64,000 nt of DNA from an uncultured Prevotella sp. Lineage in GTDB: Bacteria; Bacteroidota; Bacteroidia; Bacteroidales; Bacteroidaceae. Positions 8,582 to 15,922 of this stretch are shown piece by piece. How positions within the stretch are numbered: position 1 is the stretch's first letter; every line of letters begins with the position of its first letter. The notes under the pieces were generated by a model. The model was not told the DNA's origin. It saw only the letters and a program-made list of their open reading frames with translations, and ran no database searches. The stretch is taken from NCBI GenBank assembly GCA_900316295.1, contig ONCJ01000011.1:1-64000 (forward strand), given 5' to 3'. Made by a program: the position numbers and the translations under genes.

Positions 8582-8830
8582 ATGAGAAAAAAGATTTTTG
8601 TTGTTCTGTTGTTAGTAGTGGTTTTGATCACTAGTGTTGGATGTAATAATGAATCTAATCCAAAAGCTTATCAATTGGATTATTACATGGAGACAATTCA
8701 AGGTCATGTAATTATTTCTGCAGTCTGTGTGAAAAGTGATGGGAATGGAACAAGTGTAAGTTCTGTCAACGTTGGTACTACGAGGCAATCTAAAGAAAAG
8801 GGGTATTATGGAGAAGAAACAGAGTTTTAA
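8582..8830 (+). CDS. Small lipoprotein, 82 residues
   Basis: A hydrophobic signal followed by a lipobox (ITSVGC, Cys21) and Asn-Asn at +2/+3. The mature part is about 60 residues with no recognised domain. The end overlaps the next gene by 23 bases in another frame, and both may be read from the helicase message. It could be a shortened lipoprotein, since the last residues (KEKGYYGEETEF) lie over the next gene's start region. Confidence 0.55.
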   Translation: MRKKIFVVLLLVVVLITSVGCNNESNPKAYQLDYYMETIQGHVIISAVCVKSDGNGTSVSSVNVGTTRQSKEKGYYGEETEF

Positions 8831-9407
8831 AATATTCGTAGTAATTGTAATCTTTGCAACAGTGATGGTATCATTATACTATGTTCAGGGGGATCCTAGT
8901 CATAGTAAAACTCGAGCAGAACTATCAGAAAAGGAAAATATTCCATCTTTATTTGGAATATCAATGCAAGGAGTAGATCAAGATGAGATTATTAAGAATG
9001 TGGTAGAAAAAACTGACGAATTTGATTATTTCGGCAATGAAAGAGAAGGAATAAAGCGAGTGTTGTTTTGTGGTGTTCCTTGTGGTCTAAATATTCAATT
9101 TGAGCATAAAAATGGGACAACTGTTATTTCACACGTCGTGCTTTTTACTTCGCTTCAGGACAAAGCAACTTTTGACAATCTCAAAAGCTCTATTTCTAAG
9201 AAATACGGTAATCCTGATTTAGAAGAATATGAGGGAGGAACTGAGGTAATCGACGGTAGATATTACGGAAAGTGCAGATGGAATAATGGAGAAATAATGC
9301 TACGTAATACACATCGTGATGAAGGTGGGTTTCTCGTTTTTTTATATCCAGTCACCAATATGGGACATTCGTCCCGAAAAACTATAACCACTAAATCTGA
9401 CCTATAG
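8808..9407 (+). CDS. Hypothetical membrane-anchored or exported protein, 199 residues
   Basis: I chose ATG 8808 (MEKKQSFKIFVVIVIFA) because it places a basic stretch and a hydrophobic segment (8-24) at the N-terminus; longer starts do not. The rest is soluble and mixed alpha/beta (for example GVPCGLNIQFEHKNG, YGKCRWNNGEIML). Family not recognised. The reading frame ends at a TAG (9405-9407) exactly where the tRNA fragment begins, so the last 15-20 residues may be junction sequence and not native. A small hairpin GGGACattcGTCCC (9362-9375) lies inside its 3' end. Confidence 0.6.
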   Translation: MEKKQSFKIFVVIVIFATVMVSLYYVQGDPSHSKTRAELSEKENIPSLFGISMQGVDQDEIIKNVVEKTDEFDYFGNEREGIKRVLFCGVPCGLNIQFEHKNGTTVISHVVLFTSLQDKATFDNLKSSISKKYGNPDLEEYEGGTEVIDGRYYGKCRWNNGEIMLRNTHRDEGGFLVFLYPVTNMGHSSRKTITTKSDL

Positions 9408-9450
9408 ACTATAGTCTGGAGGTCACAGGTTCAAGCCCTGTCTGGGCCAC
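9407..9450 (+). other. 3' fragment of a tRNA gene (candidate att site)
   Basis: The sequence from TCTGGAGGTC through ACAGGTTCAAGCCCTGT to CTGGGCCAC has a variable loop AGGTC, a 5-bp T-stem with the TTCAAGC loop, and a seven-base acceptor 3' strand with discriminator A. No 5' half is present: the upstream bases cannot form the D-arm or the GGCCCAG acceptor strand. It is followed by an intact terminator. This is the configuration left at the far side of an element inserted into the 3' end of a tRNA gene. The bases before it (GACTATAG) resemble a decayed anticodon loop; elongator tRNA-Met is a guess from that resemblance. Confidence 0.75.
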
Positions 9451-9462
9451 ACTAAAAAAGTG

Positions 9463-9499
9463 AGGAGTTACGCATTTAGCGCAACTCCTTTTCTTTATT
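9463..9499 (+). terminator. Terminator of the disrupted tRNA gene
   Basis: AGGAGTT (9463-9469) pairs with AACTCCT (9483-9489), with an inner CGC/GCG pair and loop ATTTA, followed by a T-rich run. It lies 13 bases after the tRNA fragment, where the tRNA's own terminator would be. Confidence 0.85.
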
Positions 9500-9524
9500 T
9501 TGCAAATGGTCTCGTTTTTCTCTC

Positions 9525-9704
9525 TTATCTTACTACTACTTTCTTGCCATTCTGTATATAGATGCCGTTGGGCAGATGGGTATTTGGCGATGTGCCATTT
9601 GCGATTTTCCTGCCCGAGAGGTCGTAGATGGTGTTATCGTTCCCGTTGGCGCTGACGTTATCGTTGAGGTTATTGATACCCGTAGGTTCTTCCACGGATT
9701 TTCT
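9525..9704 (-). pseudogene. Orphan C-terminal tail of a secreted protein
   Basis: On the minus strand a frame of about 60 codons ends at 9525 and reads TIYDLSGRKI followed by LPNGIYIQNGKKVVVR, the tail seen on many Prevotella secreted proteins (compare the C10 peptidase in this window). There is no start codon or signal peptide, and upstream codons hit a stop near 9710. It is the remnant of a larger gene whose body is gone. Confidence 0.7.
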
Positions 9705-9726
9705 TTAACCTCTAACCTTTATTTCT

Positions 9727-9786
9727 CTCACAGATTTGTACAGATTTACACAGATTTTCTGTGGCTATCCGTGAAATCTGTGTGAG
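9727..9786. repeat. Inverted repeat of the CTCACAGATTT type
   Basis: CTCACAGATTT (9727-9737) is matched by AAATCTGTGTGAG (9774-9786) in inverted orientation. The interior repeats ACAGATTT three times. It lies in the non-coding stretch between the orphan tail and the next gene. It may be a dispersed palindromic repeat. Confidence 0.5.
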
Positions 9787-9809
9787 AATAATGTTTTCAT
9801 GCCCCTTTC

Positions 9810-9840
9810 TTTGTGCCTTTAAAAAGAATATGTATATTTG
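9810..9840 (+). promoter_or_regulatory. Bacteroidetes-type promoter
   Basis: TTTG at 9810-9813, 19 bases, then TATATTTG at 9833-9840. Both boxes and the spacing match the Bacteroidetes housekeeping promoter. It drives the chimeric gene at 9901. Confidence 0.75.
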
Positions 9841-9900
9841 CAGAGGAAAAACTAAATATTAGAAGAAATGAAATAATTAGAAATTCTAACTGTTTTCTCT

Positions 9901-10320
9901 ATGAAGATTCTTGGGAACATCATCTGGGTAGTGTTTGGCGGTCTGGAAATGGCAGTGGCATATTTTTGCATTGGTCTCTTGCTGATGATAACGATCATTG
10001 GCATACCTGCAAGCACCCCATCAAGTACCCCCGCAAGTACCCCATCAAGTGCTGGTGTTCCATTCACCACCGACAATGAGAATATTTTGCGGTTGGTCAA
10101 AGCTATTGGTCATCGTCAGCTCTCCGTAAAGGAGATGCTTGCTGCCGTTGGTCTGAAAGACCGAATGAATTTTATGGAGTATTCTCTTACCCCGGCAATG
10201 ACCGAAGGCTTTGTCTGCTTACTATATCCAGACAAGCCCAAACATCCAAGGCAAAAGTATTTGCTTACCGTCAAGGGCTTTGCACTCTACAATGAGTTGA
10301 CTAAGGATGCAAGCAAGTGA
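9901..10320 (+). CDS. Chimeric protein: truncated YccF N-terminus, STP-repeat linker, winged-helix C-terminus
   Basis: Residues 1-37 match the first membrane segment of YccF proteins (MKILGNIIWVVFGGLEM, then LLLMITIIGIP) but stop there; a normal YccF continues with a second half. A low-complexity linker follows (PASTPSSTPASTPSS), encoded by short tandem repeats at about 10006-10050. The C-terminal 85 residues (ILRLVKAIGHRQLSVKEM, then LYPDKPKHPRQKYLLTVKG) resemble the winged-helix end of Bacteroidetes Fic and AlbA/RecG-like proteins, which often carry such a linker. A promoter (9810-9840) and ATG are in place, so it may be expressed. The fusion is best explained by recombination through the repeat. 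Function unknown; it would be a membrane-tethered winged helix. Confidence 0.75.
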   Translation: MKILGNIIWVVFGGLEMAVAYFCIGLLLMITIIGIPASTPSSTPASTPSSAGVPFTTDNENILRLVKAIGHRQLSVKEMLAAVGLKDRMNFMEYSLTPAMTEGFVCLLYPDKPKHPRQKYLLTVKGFALYNELTKDASK

Positions 10321-10372
10321 AGTCGGACACTGGGGAGTGATAGTGTTATAACAAAAAAAAGGATTATAGGAT

Positions 10373-10873
10373 ATGAAAAGGGTAATTTATTTAATGGTTG
10401 GCTTGGTGATGACGGCATGGATGCTGGTGGGCTGTGCCTCGACGGAGGGACTGGCATCGAGGGCTGCGGAGAAGAAGAGGAAGGTCTTGGCGGCGCTGGA
10501 CGCACAGGACTATAAGATTGAGGTACAGATGATGTATCCACCGAGGGGTATGGCGAGGAATGTGACGTACGGCTACTCACTGGAGGTGAGGAACGACTCG
10601 CTGATATCCTACCTGCCCTACTTTGGCAGGGCGTATGACGTGCCATACGGTGGGGGCAAGGGGCTGAACTTCTCTGCTCGCATAACCAGCTATCAGGAAT
10701 ATGCGGGCAAGAAAGGTCAACACAAAATAGAGATTGGCACGGAGAACGAGGAGGACAAGTACCTGTACTACGTGGAGGTGTTTGAGAATGGTAATGCTAC
10801 CATCGACGTGATGGCTCAGAAGAGGGAGCGCATCAGCTACTCGGGGGTGATGTCTATTCCACCCTCACGTTGA
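10373..10873 (+). CDS. DUF4251-type lipoprotein
   Basis: 166 residues. Signal peptide with lipobox ending at Cys21 (MLVGCAST), then a helical stretch (ASRAAEKKRKVLAAL) and a beta-rich domain with MMYPPRGMARNVTYGYSL and SYLPYFGRAYDVPYGGGKGLNF. This pattern is typical of DUF4251, a family of Bacteroidetes periplasmic lipoproteins of unknown role. The stop codon overlaps the end of the convergent glycosidase gene by 20 bases, and no terminator lies between them. Confidence 0.8.
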   Translation: MKRVIYLMVGLVMTAWMLVGCASTEGLASRAAEKKRKVLAALDAQDYKIEVQMMYPPRGMARNVTYGYSLEVRNDSLISYLPYFGRAYDVPYGGGKGLNFSARITSYQEYAGKKGQHKIEIGTENEEDKYLYYVEVFENGNATIDVMAQKRERISYSGVMSIPPSR

Positions 10874-13352
10874 CAGACCCCGAGAGTGTGCCGTCGACGG
10901 TGCGTACGTTGATGGTAAAGGGCTCGGAGCCAGCACCCCGTCTAACGATGAGCACCACTCTGCCGCTGAAGAGGCGCATGCGGGGCTGGGTGAAGGACTC
11001 CAGCGATGTGGCATCGCCATTGCATACAGCCTTGAACTCTCCGTTGCCTGTGACATCAAACTCCAGTTGGTCGTCGGCTGTAGGTACAAAATTGCCGTTT
11101 TCATCGACCATTGAAACATCAATAAAGACAAGGTCGCCCTCGATGGGTTCCACCTCGAAACGGAACTTCGCAGGCTTTCCTGCAGTACGTATGGTCTGTT
11201 CGTCCGCCTTTTTCCCGTCCTTATCGTATGCCACCACACGTATCTCACCTGGCTCATATACCACATCATTCCAACGCAGACGGTAGCGGTCGAGAAGTGC
11301 GATGCGAGAGTCTGCATCAGAAGAAGCATCGGGATTGCAGAGGATGTCCTTTGCGTTGATGTTCTTACGGAGTCGTCCCTGACTCTTTCCGTTGACGAAG
11401 AGCTCAGCCTCGGGATAGTCTGTATAGACGAAGACGGGTGTCACCTGTCCTTCACGTCCTGGCCATGTCCAGTGGGGCAGCATGTGGAGGGTGTGGTCCT
11501 GTTTGTTCCATTGCGAACGATAGAGCCAGTAACGGTCCTTGGGTAGTCCGGCAAGGTCGCAGATACCGAAGTAGCTGGAGCGCGACGGCCAGTATTCATC
11601 GTATGGTGTCGGTTCGCCCAGATAGTCGAAGCCCGTCCACACAAACTGTCCTATGGTCCAGGGTCTGTCGTCCATCATGAGGAAGTCGTCATCTGGCAGA
11701 TTGCTCCACGGACACCACTCCACATCGTACGACGAGCACTGTCCGTCGGCAGTTGTCAACGCTGTGGGGTCGTAGTTGGGCGAATAGGAAGCAAACTGAG
11801 AGTTGTCGGAGAGCTTCACGGGAAACTTATACACACCACGAGAGCTGACGGTGCTTGCCGTCTCGCTGCCGAGAAGGAAGCCCTTAGGCAGCTGAGTAAT
11901 GTTGTTGTCATACTTATGTACACGGTAGTTGAAGCCTGGCACATCCATCACCTGTGCAAAGCCCGACTTCAGTGCATCATCGGCACGGTCCATGCCCTGA
12001 GTCACAGGGCGTGTAGGGTCGAGCTGATGGATAAGGTCCTGCAGATGGCGAGCCCAGTAGACACCCTCATTGGCATCCCACTGCTCAGGTATCTCATTGC
12101 CTATCGACCACATCACTATCGAGGGGTGGTTGCGATGGTTGAGCACGAGGTTGGTAATGTCCTTGTCAGCCCACTCCTTGAAGAAGCACGCATAGCCGTT
12201 CTTGCACTTAGGATATATCCACATATCGAACGACTCCGCCATGACCATCATACCCATAGAGTCGCATATCTCCATCTGCATGGTCGACGGCATGTTGTGG
12301 GCAGTACGGATGGCATCACATCCCATATCCTTCAGTATGCGTATCTGGCGGATGAGAGCCGACTTGTCGATGGCAGCGCCCAGCGGTCCGAGGTCGTGGT
12401 GCAGACAAACGCCCTTAATCTTTCGGCTCACGCCATTGAGCTCGAAGCCCCGTTCCTTAGAGACGCTGACGGTACGCAGTCCGACGTTGATGGTCTTCTC
12501 GTCGAGTATTTTGCCCTTGTACCACAGTGAAGCCTTGAGCCTGTACAGATAAGGATGCTCAGGCGACCACAACTTGGCATGAGCAACGCCAAAAGTGGTG
12601 CCAGCCCTGTTGTCGTGCATAGGAGTGTCGGCAGGTGATATTTGCGACAGCACCTTGCCGTTGGCATCCATCAGTTCCAACCCTACGGTAGCACCAGGCA
12701 GATGGTTTGCCACAGGCACCTCTACCTTCATCCATGCCACATCGTTCCTACCGTCGTGTATCTTTGTCGTCTCATATCGTATGCCCCAGTCATCGATACG
12801 AGGGACATTGGCGTTCTCGTTGACATTATATACAATGAGCGTCACAGGGCGATAGAGACCAGCACCAGGATACCACCGTGAGCTCTCCTCCAAGTTCCTC
12901 AGGTCCACCTCCACGAGGTTCGCACCCTCCTTTACGTATGGTGTGATGTCCACACGAAAGGCATTATATCCATACTTCCACTCGCCAGCCACCGTGCCGT
13001 TAACTTTGACAACAGGCTCCGCCATAGCACCGTCGAACAGCAGTTCGGCATAGCCCACAGCCGTTGGCAACTCGATGGTGGTGCGGTAGTGTCCCTCACC
13101 AATCCACGGCAGGGCACCAGAGCGGCCGCTCTTCTCCGTAGCCTCCGTCTCGCCATTCTGTTCTATTGCCACACGTTGCAAGTCCCATTTCTTATCAAAC
13201 GGTCCACTGATGGCCCAGTCGTGCGGTACGGTAACCTGTTCCCACGACTTTCCATCATGCGAAAACTCCCATGTTTTCAGATTCTCAACCCGTCTTTGCG
13301 CCATAACGAGCAGCGAGCAAAGAGTCGCCGCAAGTAAAAGTTTAAGTCTCAT
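10854..13352 (-). CDS. Glycoside hydrolase family 2 enzyme (beta-galactosidase-like), secreted
   Basis: 832 residues with a signal peptide (MRLKLLLAATLCSLLVMA). The order is GH2 sugar-binding domain (about 25-175), immunoglobulin-like domain (about 180-290), TIM-barrel catalytic domain (about 300-600), and C-terminal beta domains (about 600-832). The acid/base is Glu420 in WSIGNEIPEQ and the nucleophile is likely Glu497 in LLGSETAS. GH2 members cleave beta-galactosides, beta-glucuronides or beta-mannosides; the exact substrate cannot be read here. The ending is short of the usual GH2 length in some clades but looks complete. The gene stands alone with a -7 box at 13385-13392. Confidence 0.9.
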   Translation of the reverse strand: MRLKLLLAATLCSLLVMAQRRVENLKTWEFSHDGKSWEQVTVPHDWAISGPFDKKWDLQRVAIEQNGETEATEKSGRSGALPWIGEGHYRTTIELPTAVGYAELLFDGAMAEPVVKVNGTVAGEWKYGYNAFRVDITPYVKEGANLVEVDLRNLEESSRWYPGAGLYRPVTLIVYNVNENANVPRIDDWGIRYETTKIHDGRNDVAWMKVEVPVANHLPGATVGLELMDANGKVLSQISPADTPMHDNRAGTTFGVAHAKLWSPEHPYLYRLKASLWYKGKILDEKTINVGLRTVSVSKERGFELNGVSRKIKGVCLHHDLGPLGAAIDKSALIRQIRILKDMGCDAIRTAHNMPSTMQMEICDSMGMMVMAESFDMWIYPKCKNGYACFFKEWADKDITNLVLNHRNHPSIVMWSIGNEIPEQWDANEGVYWARHLQDLIHQLDPTRPVTQGMDRADDALKSGFAQVMDVPGFNYRVHKYDNNITQLPKGFLLGSETASTVSSRGVYKFPVKLSDNSQFASYSPNYDPTALTTADGQCSSYDVEWCPWSNLPDDDFLMMDDRPWTIGQFVWTGFDYLGEPTPYDEYWPSRSSYFGICDLAGLPKDRYWLYRSQWNKQDHTLHMLPHWTWPGREGQVTPVFVYTDYPEAELFVNGKSQGRLRKNINAKDILCNPDASSDADSRIALLDRYRLRWNDVVYEPGEIRVVAYDKDGKKADEQTIRTAGKPAKFRFEVEPIEGDLVFIDVSMVDENGNFVPTADDQLEFDVTGNGEFKAVCNGDATSLESFTQPRMRLFSGRVVLIVRRGAGSEPFTINVRTVDGTLSGSVNVRVE

Positions 13353-13384
13353 TGTAAGTTAGTCTTTAAGTTATTCTTTGGCGA

Positions 13385-13392
13385 CAAAAGTA
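13385..13392 (-). promoter_or_regulatory. -7 promoter element for the GH2 gene
   Basis: CAAAAGTA on the plus strand is TACTTTTG on the minus strand, 33 bases before the GH2 ATG. A good -33 TTTG at 19 bases is not seen. Confidence 0.45.
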
Positions 13393-13600
13393 CAAAATAA
13401 TTATGAAAACGAGGAAATCCAATCGTTACATTTTTACATTACCCCAAGTCTTTGTTCGTCATAGCACATACACAGCTGTCGCTCCATACGTTCTCAGCCG
13501 TTTCTACCATATCATCCAGACAACAATCCCGTCGAAAGATATCTCCATCTCCAGACGCAACTCGCTCTTCTTCGCCTCGCACAAACTATCGTACTCATTG

Positions 13601-13732
13601 CCTTGAATGTTTACCAAGGCGTGGTATTAGGAATACCACTATGCGGTACTCTCGCTACCACGCTTTGGTTGTCTCGTAACCACGCACTGATTGTTCTGTT
13701 TCCATACATTGGTTATATAGCAACCACGCACG
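13601..13732. repeat. Tandem array of 22-base hairpin units
   Basis: Five units start at 13623, 13645, 13667, 13689 and 13711, exactly 22 bases apart, consensus near GGTTNTCTCGTAACCACGCA. In four of them GGTN and NACC pair around a 7-base centre, with the variable pair changing on both sides (GGTA/TACC, GGTT/AACC). The fourth unit is decayed. A further hairpin CCTTG/CAAGG lies at 13601-13618. The units are not spacer-separated and 22 is not a multiple of three, so this is neither CRISPR nor coding. This covers part of the 680-base gene-free stretch 13353-14031; 13393-13600 shows nothing recognisable. Confidence 0.8.
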
Positions 13733-13753
13733 GGTCCTTTCGCTCGGGATAAA

Positions 13754-14026
13754 AAATAAACTTGTTTATTTTGTTCTCCGCTCGGTTTTCACTACCTTTA
13801 CATAATGTACTTTCGCTCGGAAATGAAAAGAAAAACTTGTTTTCCTTTTGCATTTCCCTCGCTTAATCGTACCTTTAGATAAGGTAGGATGCACCTCGGG
13901 ATAAAAAATAAACTTGTTTATTTTGTTCTCCGCTCGGTTTTCACTAACCTTTAGATAAGGTACTTCCGCTCGGGAATAAAAATAAATAAATTTATTTTGT
14001 ATTCCGCTCGCTTAATCGTACCTTTG
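13754..14026 (+). promoter_or_regulatory. Four tandem promoter-like repeats upstream of ruvB
   Basis: Units of 74-77 bases each carry an AT-rich dyad (for example AAAATAAACTTGTTTATTTT), TTTG, exactly 19 bases, and a TACCTTT box. TTTG lies at 13770, 13847, 13922 and 13996. The -7 boxes are TACCTTTA (13793), TACCTTTA (13870), TAACCTTT (13945) and TACCTTTG (14019). Only the last has the full TAnnTTTG consensus. Each unit also repeats CGCTCGG or CCCTCGC blocks. Confidence 0.8.
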
Positions 14027-14031
14027 TCCCC

Positions 14032-15066
14032 ATGCAAGAGGATTTTGATATCAGACAGGAGAGACTGTCTAAATCGGAACAGGACTTCGAGAACGCTCTT
14101 AGACCGTTGAAATTTTCTGATTTCAGCGGACAACATAAGGTGGTGGAGAACCTGGAGGTGTTCGTGGAGGCGGCGAAATATCGCGGCGAACCGCTGGACC
14201 ACACGCTGCTGCACGGTCCACCAGGACTGGGTAAGACGACGCTGAGCAACATCATCGCCAGCGAACTGGGTGTGGGATTTAAGATTACCAGCGGACCGGT
14301 GCTGGACAAGCCTGGCGACCTGGCGGGCATACTGACCTCGCTGGAGCCTAACGATGTGCTGTTCATCGACGAGATACACCGCCTGTCGCCCGTGGTGGAG
14401 GAGTATCTGTACTCTGCCATGGAGGACTACAGGATAGACATCATGATAGACAAGGGACCGTCGGCACGGTCGATACAGATTGACCTGAACCCGTTCACGC
14501 TGGTGGGGGCGACGACACGCAGCGGACTGCTGACGGCGCCTCTGCGTGCCCGCTTCGGCATAAACCTGCACCTGGAATACTATGACCCTGAGACGCTGGC
14601 TCGCATCATACGCCGTAGTGCGGGCATACTGCGTGTGCCTATCAGCGAGGAGGCAGCGGGGGAGATAGCGCGTCGCAGTCGTGGAACGCCCCGTATAGCG
14701 AATGCGCTGCTACGTCGTGTGCGCGACTTCGCACAGGTGAAGGGCGACGGACGCATCGACCTGGACATAGCGCGACTGTCGCTCCAGTCGCTGAACATTG
14801 ACCAGTACGGGCTGGACGAGATAGACAACAAGATATTGCTGACTATCATCGACAAGTTCCGTGGCGGACCTGTGGGCGTGACGACCATCGCCACTGCCAT
14901 CGGTGAGGACAGCGGTACGCTGGAGGAGGTGTACGAGCCGTACCTGATCATGGAGGGATTTGTCAAGCGAACGCCACGTGGACGTATGGCTACTGCGCTG
15001 GCATACGAGCACCTGGGCAGAAATCCGTATGCGGGAAATGTTGTGCAACCTGATTTGTTTGGATAG
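14032..15066 (+). CDS. ruvB: Holliday junction branch-migration helicase RuvB
   Basis: 344 residues, the usual RuvB length. Walker [13 protein letters not shown], Walker B FIDEIHRL, sensor sequence [18 protein letters not shown], and the C-terminal winged helix ([18 protein letters not shown], then [11 protein letters not shown]). RuvB is the hexameric motor that drives branch migration with RuvA in recombination and repair. The ATG at 14032 matches family N-termini and lies only 5 bases after the -7 box, so the main transcript may have almost no leader. It is the first gene of a ruvB-coaD-ybeY unit; coaD starts 2 bases after its stop. Confidence 0.97.
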   Translation: MQEDFDIRQERLSKSEQDFENALRPLKFSDFSGQHKVVENLEVFVEAAKYRGEPLDHTLLHGPPGLGKTTLSNIIASELGVGFKITSGPVLDKPGDLAGILTSLEPNDVLFIDEIHRLSPVVEEYLYSAMEDYRIDIMIDKGPSARSIQIDLNPFTLVGATTRSGLLTAPLRARFGINLHLEYYDPETLARIIRRSAGILRVPISEEAAGEIARRSRGTPRIANALLRRVRDFAQVKGDGRIDLDIARLSLQSLNIDQYGLDEIDNKILLTIIDKFRGGPVGVTTIATAIGEDSGTLEEVYEPYLIMEGFVKRTPRGRMATALAYEHLGRNPYAGNVVQPDLFG

Positions 15067-15068
15067 AT

Positions 15069-15509
15069 ATGAAGGCAGTTTTTACAGGAAGTTTCGACCC
15101 ATACACTATCGGTCATGACGACATCGTGAGACGTGCACTGGCTCTGTTTGACACGATTGTCATCGGGGTGGTAGAGGGCAACGTACATAAGTCGCACAGC
15201 AGGAGCGCCGAGGAGCGCAGGGCTGCCATAGAGAAGGTGTATGCCAATGAGCCTCGGGTGGAGGTGAAGATATACCGTGACCTGGCAGTGGACTTTGCCC
15301 GAAGGGAGGGTACGCCATTTATCGTCAAGGGTGTGCGCTCGGTGAAGGACTTTGAATACGAGCGTGAGATGGCTGAGATGAACCGCCGACTCGACGGTAC
15401 GGAGACCATACTCTTGCTTGCCGACCCCTCGCTGGCGCATATCAGCTCGAGCACGGTGCGCGAACTGCAACACTACGGAAGGGATGTGACAAAATATTTG
15501 GCAAAATGA
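15069..15509 (+). CDS. coaD: Phosphopantetheine adenylyltransferase
   Basis: 146 residues. The nucleotidyltransferase signature is present: AVFTGSFDPYTIGHDDIV at the N-terminus (T/HxGH motif as TIGH), GVRSVKDFEYEREMAEMNR in the middle and SSSTVRELQHYGRDV near the end. It makes dephospho-CoA from ATP and 4'-phosphopantetheine in CoA synthesis. The gene lies 2 bases after ruvB and its TGA overlaps the ybeY ATG. Confidence 0.97.
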   Translation: MKAVFTGSFDPYTIGHDDIVRRALALFDTIVIGVVEGNVHKSHSRSAEERRAAIEKVYANEPRVEVKIYRDLAVDFARREGTPFIVKGVRSVKDFEYEREMAEMNRRLDGTETILLLADPSLAHISSSTVRELQHYGRDVTKYLAK

Positions 15510-15922
15510 TAACATACAACACTGACGGGGTGAGGATGCCTGCCATAAAGAGACGAGAGACGACGGCATGGATAAGGCGCGTGGCGGCTACCTACGGAAG
15601 AAAGGTGGGCGACGTGGGATATATGTTTGTCAATGACGAGAAGATACTGGAGGTGAACAACGAATACCTGGGTCACGACTATTATACAGACATCATCACC
15701 TTCGACTATGACGAGGGCGACACCATCAACGGCGACCTGGTCATCTCGCTCGACACGGTGCGTACCAATGCCGAGAAGTTTGGCAAGGACTATGACGAGG
15801 AGCTACACCGTGTCATCATCCACGGCATACTGCACCTCTGCGGCATCAACGACAAGGGTCCTGGCGAACGGGAGATAATGGAGGCTGCCGAGAACAGGGC
15901 GCTGGCGCTACTTTCTGAATAA
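15506..15922 (+). CDS. ybeY: Endoribonuclease YbeY (rRNA maturation factor)
   Basis: 138 residues. The zinc motif appears as HGILHLCGINDKGPGERE; the third metal ligand of the enterobacterial HGxLHLxGxDH motif is replaced, as is usual in Bacteroidetes homologues. The upstream strand VGDVGYMFVNDEKILEVNNEYLGH, followed by TDIITFDYDEGD, fits the family. YbeY acts in 16S rRNA 3' end processing and 70S quality control. ATGA overlap with coaD decides the start. The 3' end overlaps the convergent M16 gene by 15 bases. Confidence 0.93.
   Translation: MITYNTDGVRMPAIKRRETTAWIRRVAATYGRKVGDVGYMFVNDEKILEVNNEYLGHDYYTDIITFDYDEGDTINGDLVISLDTVRTNAEKFGKDYDEELHRVIIHGILHLCGINDKGPGEREIMEAAENRALALLSE

Noticed and set aside
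9330-9450. Complete tRNA gene
   Set aside because: Only the variable loop, T-arm and 3' acceptor strand are present; the 5' half and D-arm cannot be formed.
13601-13732. CRISPR array
   Set aside because: The 22-base units follow each other without unique spacers, and no cas genes are present.
14580-15569. 329-residue minus-strand frame over ruvB and coaD
   Set aside because: It is a shadow of two well supported genes and has no family features.
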